A program made the position numbers and the translations under genes. From positions 124,001-188,000 of the forward strand of contig NZ_FOVU01000007.1 of NCBI RefSeq assembly GCF_900115265.1: a stretch of 64,000 bases of DNA. The letters are read 5' to 3'. The notes beneath the pieces were generated by a model. That model made no database searches, was not told the DNA's origin, and saw nothing but the letters and a program-made list of their open reading frames with translations. This document shows positions 42,186 to 52,115 of this stretch, piece by piece. How positions within the stretch are numbered: the stretch's first letter is position 1; every line of letters begins with the position of its first letter. The DNA comes from Bradyrhizobium sp. Ghvi. GTDB taxonomy: Bacteria > Pseudomonadota > Alphaproteobacteria > Rhizobiales > Xanthobacteraceae.

Positions 42186-42413
42186 GCTGTCCTCATTCTT
42201 CATTGGCGGGTCCGCCAATCGAGCGGTCGCGGGCCCATCCGTTTAATGCAAATGCATGTAAATCCCAAGCCGAAAATGATTGCATTCCGCGAGGGGCTGC
42301 CGCGGGAGCATTGCGTTTCATCGCGGCCTCCTCCGGGGCGCGCAAAGCAGGACTTGACGGAAATGTGTGCCACCAGACCTAGCGACCTCAGCCAAGGCGT
42401 GTTATCTTCGATC

Positions 42414-42431
42414 TACTCATATTGAGCATAT
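42414..42431. promoter_or_regulatory. NadQ-type operator, distal copy
   Basis: TACTCATATTGAGCATAT is a near-palindrome (CTCAT-AT-TGAG core plus flanking AT). It is identical over 18 bp to the proximal copy 74 bp downstream. Assigned to NadQ because it precedes nadABC and matches my recollection of the alphaproteobacterial NadQ motif. Confidence 0.75.
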
Positions 42432-42452
42432 ATAGATCGTCCTGAGTTCCAC

Positions 42453-42468
42453 CCGGCCTTTCGGCCGG
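42453..42468. repeat. Hairpin between the two nad operators
   Basis: CCGGCC-TTTC-GGCCGG, a perfect 6-bp stem, lies midway between the operators. It is not followed by a T-tract, so termination is unlikely. It may be incidental. Confidence 0.4.
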
Positions 42469-42487
42469 ATTTCTCGGGCGTTATATA

Positions 42488-42505
42488 TACTCATATTGAG
42501 CATAT
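42488..42505. promoter_or_regulatory. NadQ-type operator, proximal copy
   Basis: Second exact copy of TACTCATATTGAGCATAT, ending 21 nt before the nadA ATG. The position would block transcription or its start. The 74-bp repeat distance is about seven helical turns, so both copies face the same side of the DNA. Confidence 0.8.
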
Positions 42506-42526
42506 GTAACCCGATGGGAGGCTTCG

Positions 42527-43630
42527 ATGCCGATCGCCGCAATTTACGGCCCTGATGATTTTGCCAATCGACCACAAGACCAAGCCACCTCCTCCCCGGT
42601 CGCGCCGTCGCGAACAGCGCCCGCGCTGCCGAGGCCTTCGCTGGAATGGACCAGCGACGTCGAACGCGCCACGGCGCCGATCTACGCGCGCCTCAAGCAT
42701 GTGATCCCGCCGATCGAGTGGCCGCTGATGGCGCCGACGGTTCACGCGATCAACGAACTCAAGCGCGCGCGCAACGCGGTGATCCTCGCGCACAACTACC
42801 AGGCGCCGGAGATCTTTCACGGCGTCGCCGACATTGGCGGCGATTCGCTCCAGCTCGCCGTCGAAGCTACCAGGGTGAAGGCCGACGTCATCGTCCAATG
42901 CGGCGTGCACTTCATGGCGGAGACGTCGAAGCTGCTCAATCCCGAGAAGACGGTGCTGATCCCCGATAGCCGCGCCGGCTGCTCGCTCGCTGCCAGCATC
43001 ACCGGCGCCGACGTGCGCCTGCTCCGCGAAAGATTGCCCGGCGTCCCTATCGTAGCCTACGTCAACACCTCCGCGGAGGTGAAGGCCGAGGTCGACATCT
43101 GCTGCACCTCGTCGAACGCGGTGCAGGTGGTGGAGAGCCTCAATGCGCCAAGCGTGATCTTCCTGCCCGATCGCTATCTCGCGACCTATGTCGCCTCGAA
43201 GACCAACGTGAAGATCATCGCCTGGAAGGGCGCTTGCGAGGTGCACGAGCGCTTCACCGGCGATGAGCTGCGCGCGTTCCGCGACGCCGACCCGTCCGTG
43301 CAGATCATCGCGCATCCCGAATGCCCGCCGGACGTGTTGGCGGAGGCCGACTTCACCGGTTCGACCGCGCACATGATCAACTGGGTGCGCCAGCGGCGGC
43401 CGAAGCGCCTCGTGATGATCACGGAATGCTCGATGGCCGACAATGTTCGGGCCGAGCTGCCCGACGTCGAGATCCTGCGTCCCTGCAATCTCTGCCCTCA
43501 CATGAAGCGCATCACGCTGTCCAACATCATGGAGAGCCTGCTGACGCTGGGCGAGGAAGTCACGATCGATCCGGCGCTTGCGCAGCGGGCGCGACGCTCG
43601 GTCGAGCGGATGATCAATCTGAAGAATTGA
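42527..43630 (+). CDS. nadA: Quinolinate synthase
   Basis: [4Fe-4S] enzyme condensing iminoaspartate with dihydroxyacetone phosphate to quinolinate. 367 residues, with likely cluster ligands C125 (VQCGVHFMAE), C237 (KGACEVHE) and C323 (CNLCPHMKRIT). AVILAHNYQAPEIF and GDSLQLA are signatures. GGGAGG 5 nt before ATG gives a strong start. First gene of nadABC and directly downstream of two NadQ-type operators. The N-terminal ~45 residues before the conserved domain are low-complexity. Confidence 0.96.
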   Translation: MPIAAIYGPDDFANRPQDQATSSPVAPSRTAPALPRPSLEWTSDVERATAPIYARLKHVIPPIEWPLMAPTVHAINELKRARNAVILAHNYQAPEIFHGVADIGGDSLQLAVEATRVKADVIVQCGVHFMAETSKLLNPEKTVLIPDSRAGCSLAASITGADVRLLRERLPGVPIVAYVNTSAEVKAEVDICCTSSNAVQVVESLNAPSVIFLPDRYLATYVASKTNVKIIAWKGACEVHERFTGDELRAFRDADPSVQIIAHPECPPDVLAEADFTGSTAHMINWVRQRRPKRLVMITECSMADNVRAELPDVEILRPCNLCPHMKRITLSNIMESLLTLGEEVTIDPALAQRARRSVERMINLKN

Positions 43631-43639
43631 GGGCGAGAC

Positions 43640-45247
43640 ATGACCGACAACATCTACAACCTCACCCGCTCCACCGATGACGTCGTCATCGTCGGCGGCG
43701 GCCTCGCCGGACTGTTCTGCGCGCTGAAGCTTGCGCCGCGACCGGTGACGCTGGTCTCGGCGGCACCGCTCGGACAGGGCGCGTCGTCCGCATGGGCCCA
43801 GGGCGGCATCGCGGCCGCCGTGGCCGAAGGCGACAGTCCCGAAGCGCACGCCGCGGACACCATCTCGGTCGGCGGCGGCATCGTCGATCAGGCAATCGCG
43901 CTCGGGATCGCCCGCGAGGCGGGCCCGCGGATTCATGATCTGCTCGCCTATGGCGTGCCGTTCGATCGCGATCTCGAAGGCCGGCTCGCCGTGGGGCGAG
44001 AAGCTGCGCATTCCGCGCGGCGGATCGTCCACGTTCGCGGCGATGGCGCCGGCGCTGCGATCATCGCGGCGCTGAGCGAGGCCGCGCGCCGCGCGCCTTC
44101 GATCCGCCTGATCGAAGGCTTTGTCGCCGAAGCGCTGCTCACCGAGGATGGCGCCGTCACCGGCCTGCAATTGCGCGAGGCCGGCAACTTCGCGGCAAGA
44201 CCGGTGGTGATTGCCTCGCGCGCAATCGTGCTGGCGACCGGCGGCATTGGCCATCTCTACGCCGTCACCACCAATCCGGCTGAGGCGAACGGATCGGGCC
44301 TTGCGATCGCCGCACGCGCCGGCGCCGTGATCGCCGACCCCGAATTCGTGCAATTCCACCCGACCGCGATCATGGTCGGCCGCGATCCGGCGCCCCTTGC
44401 GACTGAAGCGCTGCGCGGCGAAGGCGCGACGCTGATCAACAGCAGTGGTGAGCGCTTCATGGTAGCGCGTCATCCGCTCGCCGAGCTCGCGCCGCGCGAC
44501 ATCGTGGCTCGCGGCGTGTTCGCCGAGATCGCATCGGGACGTGGCGCTTTCCTCGATGCGCGGCAAGCACTGGGCGCGCCGTTCGCCGACAAATTCCCGA
44601 CGGTGCATGCGAGCTGCGTTGCCGCCGGCATCGATCCGGCGACGCAGGCCATTCCGATCGCCCCCGCCGTGCACTATCACATGGGCGGCATCGCGGTCGA
44701 CGATCGCGGCCGCAGCTCGATCGACGGGCTCTGGGCCGCCGGCGAGGTGTCGTCCACCGGCATGCATGGCGCCAACCGGCTCGCCTCCAATTCGCTGCTG
44801 GAGGCCGTGGTCTATGCCGCGCGCATAGCCGACGACATCGGCGGCCACGTGATCCCCTCGCCTGCCCGCCTCCCCGAAGCGGTGGTAACGCCGCGCACCA
44901 GCGCGCCGGATGCAGCCAGCGTGAAGCGGCTGCGGACGATGATGGCTGCGAATGTCGGCGTGATCCGCGAGCGCGACGGGCTCGCCGACGCCGTGCGCAG
45001 CCTTGCCGCGCTCGAGCATGCGGCCACCAGCATCGCCGTCCGCAGCATGGCAACAGCGGCGCTGCTCGTGGCGGCTGCGGCCTGGTGCCGGCGCGAGAGC
45101 CGCGGCGCGCATTTCCGCTCCGATCATCCCGCGGAGACAGCCGCGCTGGCGCAGCGGACCATGACGACACTCGCCGCTGCGCGCGAGGTCGCCAAGGACC
45201 TCACCGAGCCTTCAACGCCGCGCGTCGCGCAAGCCATGATCGCCTGA
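43640..45247 (+). CDS. nadB: L-aspartate oxidase
   Basis: FAD enzyme oxidising L-aspartate to iminoaspartate, the substrate of NadA. 535 residues. FAD site VVIVGGGLAGLFCALKL, GASSAWAQGGIAAAV, IVLATGGIGHLYAVTTNPAEANGSGLAIAARAGA and GEVSSTGMHGANRLASNSLLEAVVYA are intact, and the flavoprotein C-terminal domain follows. Starts 9 nt after nadA. An antisense frame of 878 codons spans this operon and is a shadow. Confidence 0.96.
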   Translation: MTDNIYNLTRSTDDVVIVGGGLAGLFCALKLAPRPVTLVSAAPLGQGASSAWAQGGIAAAVAEGDSPEAHAADTISVGGGIVDQAIALGIAREAGPRIHDLLAYGVPFDRDLEGRLAVGREAAHSARRIVHVRGDGAGAAIIAALSEAARRAPSIRLIEGFVAEALLTEDGAVTGLQLREAGNFAARPVVIASRAIVLATGGIGHLYAVTTNPAEANGSGLAIAARAGAVIADPEFVQFHPTAIMVGRDPAPLATEALRGEGATLINSSGERFMVARHPLAELAPRDIVARGVFAEIASGRGAFLDARQALGAPFADKFPTVHASCVAAGIDPATQAIPIAPAVHYHMGGIAVDDRGRSSIDGLWAAGEVSSTGMHGANRLASNSLLEAVVYAARIADDIGGHVIPSPARLPEAVVTPRTSAPDAASVKRLRTMMAANVGVIRERDGLADAVRSLAALEHAATSIAVRSMATAALLVAAAAWCRRESRGAHFRSDHPAETAALAQRTMTTLAAAREVAKDLTEPSTPRVAQAMIA

Positions 45248-45257
45248 AGGAAAACCC

Positions 45258-46136
45258 ATGATCACCCCGAACTCCCTGCTCTATCCCGACGCCTTCCTGT
45301 CCCCGCTTGCCATCAATGAGGCCGTGCATCGCGCGCTCGACGAGGATCTCGGCCGCGCCGGCGATATCACCTCGCTCGCGACCATTCCGGAAGCGACCCG
45401 AGCGCGGGCCGTTCTCGTCGCACGTCAGTCCGGCGTCATCGCAGGCCTGCCGCTGGCGCTGGCGACACTGCAAAAGCTCTCGCCCGACATCGAGGTGCGC
45501 GCGCATGTCCGCGACGCCGCGCGCGTGACCCGCGGCCAGCAAGTGCTGACAATCTCCGGCCCTGCACGTGCCATTCTCACCGCGGAGCGGACCGCGTTGA
45601 ATTTCGTCGGTCGGTTGTCGGGCGTCGCCACGCTCACGGCCAACTACGTGGCGCGCACCGAAGGATCCAAAATGCGCATCTGCTGCACGCGAAAGACCAC
45701 GCCGGGTTTGCGGGCGCTGGAGAAATATGCGGTGCGTTGCGGCGGCGGCTTCAACCACCGTTTCGGCCTCGACGATGCGATCCTGATCAAGGACAATCAC
45801 ATCGCGGTCGCCGGCGGCATCCGCCCCGTGCTGGAGCGCGCCCGCGCCCATGCCGGCCATCTCGTCAAGATCGAGATCGAGGTCGATACGCTCGCGCAAC
45901 TCCGCGAGGTGCTCGACACGGGACTTGCCGACGCCGTGCTGCTCGACAACATGGATCTCGTGACGCTGCGCGAGGCTGTCAGGATGACGGAAGGCCGCGT
46001 TGCGCTCGAAGCCTCCGGCGGCGTGACGCTGGACTCGATCCCCGCGATCGCTGCCACCGGTGTCGACTACGCCTCATCAGGCGCGCTGACGCATTCGGCG
46101 CCGAATCTCGACTGTGCGCTGGATATCGAAGCTTGA
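45258..46136 (+). CDS. nadC: Nicotinate-nucleotide pyrophosphorylase (carboxylating)
   Basis: Converts quinolinate and PRPP to nicotinate mononucleotide. 292 residues. ARLTALNFVGRLSGVATLT-type block (here ERTALNFVGRLSGVATLTANYV), CCTRKTTPGLRALEKYAVRCGGGFNHRFGLDDAILIKDNH and SSGALTHSAPNLDCALDIE are intact, including the Lys/Arg residues of the substrate site. It lies 10 nt after nadB and closes the de novo NAD operon. It is convergent with the cell-wall hydrolase gene. Confidence 0.97.
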   Translation: MITPNSLLYPDAFLSPLAINEAVHRALDEDLGRAGDITSLATIPEATRARAVLVARQSGVIAGLPLALATLQKLSPDIEVRAHVRDAARVTRGQQVLTISGPARAILTAERTALNFVGRLSGVATLTANYVARTEGSKMRICCTRKTTPGLRALEKYAVRCGGGFNHRFGLDDAILIKDNHIAVAGGIRPVLERARAHAGHLVKIEIEVDTLAQLREVLDTGLADAVLLDNMDLVTLREAVRMTEGRVALEASGGVTLDSIPAIAATGVDYASSGALTHSAPNLDCALDIEA

Positions 46137-46140
46137 GCAG

Positions 46141-47598
46141 CTACCGCCGCTCGGTCACGCCCATCTCGGCGGAGCTCTTGGCTTCCTGCACGAGCTCTGC
46201 CGAGAGCGCGGCGGTCTGCGCGGGCGTGCCCCAGCTCGGCTCCTCAGCTCCGTCACCCCAGTTGCGCGGCCGGTAGAAGGTGTGCACGCCGAACTTGTAC
46301 ATCTTCTTCATCTCGGAGACCCAGGACGGGCGCACCCAATAGGCATGATAGTGCGTGGATTTGCCGACCTCGGGGAGCCAGATCTGGCCGTCGAGCATCG
46401 CCTTCGAGATCTTCTTGGCGCGCTCCCACATCTCGGGCTCGCGGATCACGTCGGGATTGTTGTCGCAGGCGAAGGTGAACTGGCAGGCGAAGTGACGGTA
46501 TTTGTTCTGATAGACCACGCCGCACACGTTGTCGGGATATTTGCCGGAGAAGACGCGGTTCATCACCACTTGCGCGACCGCGATCTGGCCGCGTACGGCC
46601 TCGCCGCGGGACTCGAAATAGACGGCCTCGGCGAGACATTTTTCGGACTTCGCACGTGACTTGCCGTCGAGCGCCAGACGCTCGGCCGGCGACTTGGCGC
46701 GTTGGTTGTCGGCGTTGACCTCGCCCTTCGGCGCGACGCTCTCGCCGCTATCGACCGCGTTTCCGACGTCCGCATTCGGTGGTGACAGCGAGGCCAGCTT
46801 CATGTCGGGATCGGGCATCACGATCAGCGGCTCGGCCCCGGGTTCCCAGCTCTCGATGCTCTCGGCGGCGCCGCCGAGCGAGGAGCTGCCGAAGAACAGG
46901 CTCGAGGTCTTCACGCTGAAAGGATCGCGCGACGGGGCCGCGCTCGTTGCCTGCTTCAGCGCATTGACCGGCTGTACTGCAAACGACAGCGCGACGTCGT
47001 CGGCCTTCGGCGGATTGGCGTATTGCGCCAGCGGCGGCGCGCGCATGGCCTCCTGGAGCTCGGGATCGAGCGCCGCCGCGGACTCCGGCGACATCGCTTG
47101 CGGCTGAGGGGCAGCCAGCTCAGCGGTCTTGGCGCCGAACACGGAACTGTTCGAGGTCGCGGGATTCTCCGCGGGCGGAGCAGCCGGCGCGACCGTCCCG
47201 GGTGGCGGCGCGGGCGTCGCGATGGCGAGACGGTCACCCTTCAGCGCGCGATCGACCTTGGGAAAATCGGAGGCCTGGTAACGCGCCGGCGCCTGCAGCG
47301 CCGGATTGCGCGGAATCGCGCCGGTGACGTCGCGGCCATCGAGGCTCGCAAGACGCACCATCGCGCTCTGCGGCGCTGATGTCCCGATCGGGCGCGAGAA
47401 ACTGTAGGTGGCGAGCTGAATGGACGAAGCCGCAGAGAACACCTGCTTCTGCCAACGCTCGGCGACGCCGGGCTGACGCGCCAGCAACGAGCCTATGTCC
47501 TGATAGCCGGTCTCTCGCGGCATCAGCGCGAAGACCAGGAGACCGATTCCGAAGGACGCGAACTGCGCGCCCTTCGGATGGTTACGCAACACTGACAT
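46141..47598 (-). CDS. SleB-type cell wall hydrolase
   Basis: About 485 residues. One N-terminal helix (AQFASFGIGLLVFALM) anchors or exports a long Pro/Ala/Ser-rich region (about 100-340). A C-terminal Hydrolase_2 (SleB) domain follows: CLAEAVYFESRGEAVRGQIAVAQVVMNRVFSGKYPDNVCGVVYQNK, with the catalytic Glu in FESRGE, then HYHAYWVRPSW. It cuts peptidoglycan. ATG 47598 is preferred to the upstream GTG, without a strong ribosome site for either. Its C-terminus abuts nadC convergently. Confidence 0.85.
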   Translation of the reverse strand: MSVLRNHPKGAQFASFGIGLLVFALMPRETGYQDIGSLLARQPGVAERWQKQVFSAASSIQLATYSFSRPIGTSAPQSAMVRLASLDGRDVTGAIPRNPALQAPARYQASDFPKVDRALKGDRLAIATPAPPPGTVAPAAPPAENPATSNSSVFGAKTAELAAPQPQAMSPESAAALDPELQEAMRAPPLAQYANPPKADDVALSFAVQPVNALKQATSAAPSRDPFSVKTSSLFFGSSSLGGAAESIESWEPGAEPLIVMPDPDMKLASLSPPNADVGNAVDSGESVAPKGEVNADNQRAKSPAERLALDGKSRAKSEKCLAEAVYFESRGEAVRGQIAVAQVVMNRVFSGKYPDNVCGVVYQNKYRHFACQFTFACDNNPDVIREPEMWERAKKISKAMLDGQIWLPEVGKSTHYHAYWVRPSWVSEMKKMYKFGVHTFYRPRNWGDGAEEPSWGTPAQTAALSAELVQEAKSSAEMGVTERR

Positions 47599-48040
47599 CG
47601 ATACGCTCACGCTACGCTTACGCCAGTCTCCGATCGAACTCAGTACATCCGTGCAATTCGATCTTTAGCGTAAGTATCTAATTTAGGTTGCTGGGGCGTT
47701 AATCGGCGTTGCCCGCGAAGCACACTCAAGCGATGTCAGGTGTTTTCACGGGGCGGTGCTGGGCCGTGGTAAAGGCCGCGTCATTTGAAGCGGTAAACAA
47801 GTGGTCAATGCGAATGGTGAAGGAACTCTTGCGCGTGCGTATCATTACGGGACGTGCACGGTAGTTCACCGTCACCCTGAGGCGCTCGCCTCTTCGGCGA
47901 GCATCGAAGGGCGACGGCCCGGCTGCAGCTCGGCCGTGTATCCTTCGAGGCTCCCCATGGGACGCGTTGCGTCCCATGCCTCGCGCCTCAGGATGACGGA
48001 GCAAACAGCTGTGCGAATTCAATAACTGCCTTATCGCGTC
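47599..48040. other. Gene-free region with a repeat element
   Basis: Between the cell-wall hydrolase and ppdK lies about 440 bp without a gene. It contains the CCCTGAGG-family repeat (47869-47999). A reading frame in the repeat has no coding character. The rest shows nothing further. Confidence 0.6.
47869..47999. repeat. CCCTGAGG-family inverted repeat, copy 2
   Basis: CCGTCACCCTGAGG to CCTCAGGATGACGG, with inner ATCGAAGGGCGACGGCC and TCCTTCGAGG. The same framework occurs at 26857-26983. An inner GGGACGCGTTGCGTCCC hairpin is unique to this copy. Confidence 0.85.
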
Positions 48041-48075
48041 AAAAGAAAAGAGGCGGAGCTTGGCTCCGCCTCTTT
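48041..48075 (-). terminator. Intrinsic terminator of ppdK
   Basis: A perfect 13-bp stem (AAAGAGGCGGAGC, loop of 3, GCTCCGCCTCTTT) followed on the minus strand by TTTTCTTTT, 23 nt past the ppdK stop. Confidence 0.9.
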
Positions 48076-48097
48076 GGAATCACAGTCTCAGTTCGCG

Positions 48098-51022
<2,925 letters not shown>

Positions 51023-51116
51023 AGCTTGCACACAACCTGCGAGAGGGACGGGAAATTGCGGGCCTTACACCATTTTGGGCGGGCCCGCGCAAGTCAGAGT
51101 TCCGGAAAATCAAGGC

Positions 51117-51272
51117 CTAGAGATGGAGCCACTTCAACAAGCCGAGCCCAATCGCGCCATTGATGATGAGGAAAATCGCCACGATCAGGTTGAGCAAGCG
51201 CGGCATGATCAAAATGAGCACGCCCGCAAGCAGCGACAGAAGCGGCGAGATGTGGGCGACAGTGATGTGCAT
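51117..51272 (-). CDS. DUF3096 small membrane protein (51 aa)
   Basis: MHITVAHISPLLSLLAGVLILIMPRLLNLIVAIFLIINGAIGLGLLKW: two hydrophobic helices joined by MPRLLN. This matches the DUF3096 pattern of tiny integral membrane proteins. GGAAAG lies 8-9 nt before the ATG. It is too short for usual length cutoffs, but the pattern is strong. Function unknown. Confidence 0.75.
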   Translation of the reverse strand: MHITVAHISPLLSLLAGVLILIMPRLLNLIVAIFLIINGAIGLGLLKWLHL

Positions 51273-51509
51273 GAATTTTCTTTCCGAGCGTTAGGGCGAA
51301 TCGCGGCCGGATCATAGCGGACCCGGTTCCGCGGGTAGAGACGCGCATCAAGCCGCGCGAGTTCCCCCCTTCGCGAAAACTGCCCGAAATTGCCACGTAT
51401 GCGGCAGGGCTTTTTCCGGAACATCGCGCGCGGCGCAGCATTGGCAACCGGTCGCGCCATTCGCGCTTCCGTCAGACCACGTCGCAAAACTACGTCGAAG
51501 GAGTTGCCC

Positions 51510-51863
51510 ATGCGGAACAGGATTCTTGCCCTTGCAGCGCTCGCGGCCGCGATCGGCTCGCCCGTCGCGGCGCAGGCGCAAACCGGGATCACGGTGGGAC
51601 GTGCGCCGGCCGTGGTCGACAGCGGCCCAACGATTGCAGTCGAACAGCGGCCGGCTTTCCGTGACTATGTCATCGAACAACGTGTGCCGGCCTTCCATAT
51701 TCCGGATCGCGTCGTGGTCGGTGCCACTCTACCCGAAACCGGCATCACCTATTACGACGTGCCGCAACGTTTCGGCGCGACGACCTATCGCTACACGGTC
51801 GTGAACGGCGAGACCGTGCTGGTCGAGCCGCGCTCGCGGCGCATCGTCGAGGTGATGGACTAG
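51510..51863 (+). CDS. DUF1236 exported protein
   Basis: 117 residues with a signal peptide (RNRILALAALAAAIGSPVAAQAQ). Mature part: VEQRPAFRDYVIEQRVPAFHIPDRVVVGATLPETGITYYDVPQRFGATTYRYTVVNGETVLVEPRSRRIVEVMD, a beta-rich Rhizobiales periplasmic family with a YxVP and YxVVN pattern. AAGGAG 7 nt before the ATG. It is followed by a hairpin-type terminator. Function unknown. Confidence 0.88.
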   Translation: MRNRILALAALAAAIGSPVAAQAQTGITVGRAPAVVDSGPTIAVEQRPAFRDYVIEQRVPAFHIPDRVVVGATLPETGITYYDVPQRFGATTYRYTVVNGETVLVEPRSRRIVEVMD

Positions 51864-51928
51864 GTGAATTCAACTCGATGTCCGGCGCGCCGATCGAGAC
51901 GGGCGCGAGCAGTGTTATCGGACATCAG

Positions 51929-51967
51929 GCCCCGCCCGGTCCTCCCCCCGCCGGGCGGGGCATTTTC
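51929..51967 (+). terminator. Hairpin terminator after the DUF1236 gene
   Basis: Perfect 11-bp stem (GCCCCGCCCGG / CCGGGCGGGGC) with an 11-nt loop, followed by ATTTTCG on the plus strand, 66 nt past the stop. Very GC-rich; the T-tract is short. Confidence 0.75.
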
Positions 51968-51982
51968 GTACCACATCCACAG

Positions 51983-52090
51983 CCGTCATTCCGGGGCGCG
52001 CAAAGCGCGAGCCCGGAATCCATCGTGCAGCGCGTGACGTGGAAAAATGGATTCCGGGCTCGCGCCAAGGGGCGCGCCCCGGAATGACAG
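51983..52090. repeat. ATTCCGG-family inverted repeat
   Basis: CCGTCATTCCGGGGCGCGC ... CGCGCCCCGGAATGACAG forms end-paired arms around an inner GGAATCCAT/ATGGATTCCGGG pair. Same family as 13101 and 23659. Confidence 0.85.
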
Positions 52091-52115
52091 CGGGATTTGC
52101 CGCGCGACCCCGCCC

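Larger units (their letters stand above)
42186..42526. other. Divergent MFS/nadA intergenic region
   Basis: Holds the two NadQ-type operators (42414-42431, 42488-42505) and a hairpin between them. The part next to the MFS gene (42186-42400) shows no clear operator or gene. Confidence 0.6.

Noticed and set aside
42491..45127. Open frame of 878 codons antisense to the nad operon
   Set aside because: It is a GC-driven shadow of nadA and nadB. Its composition is Arg/Gly/His-rich without any recognisable motif.
47726..48022. 98-codon frame between the cell-wall hydrolase and ppdK
   Set aside because: It lies across a palindromic repeat, lacks a ribosome site and has no coding character.
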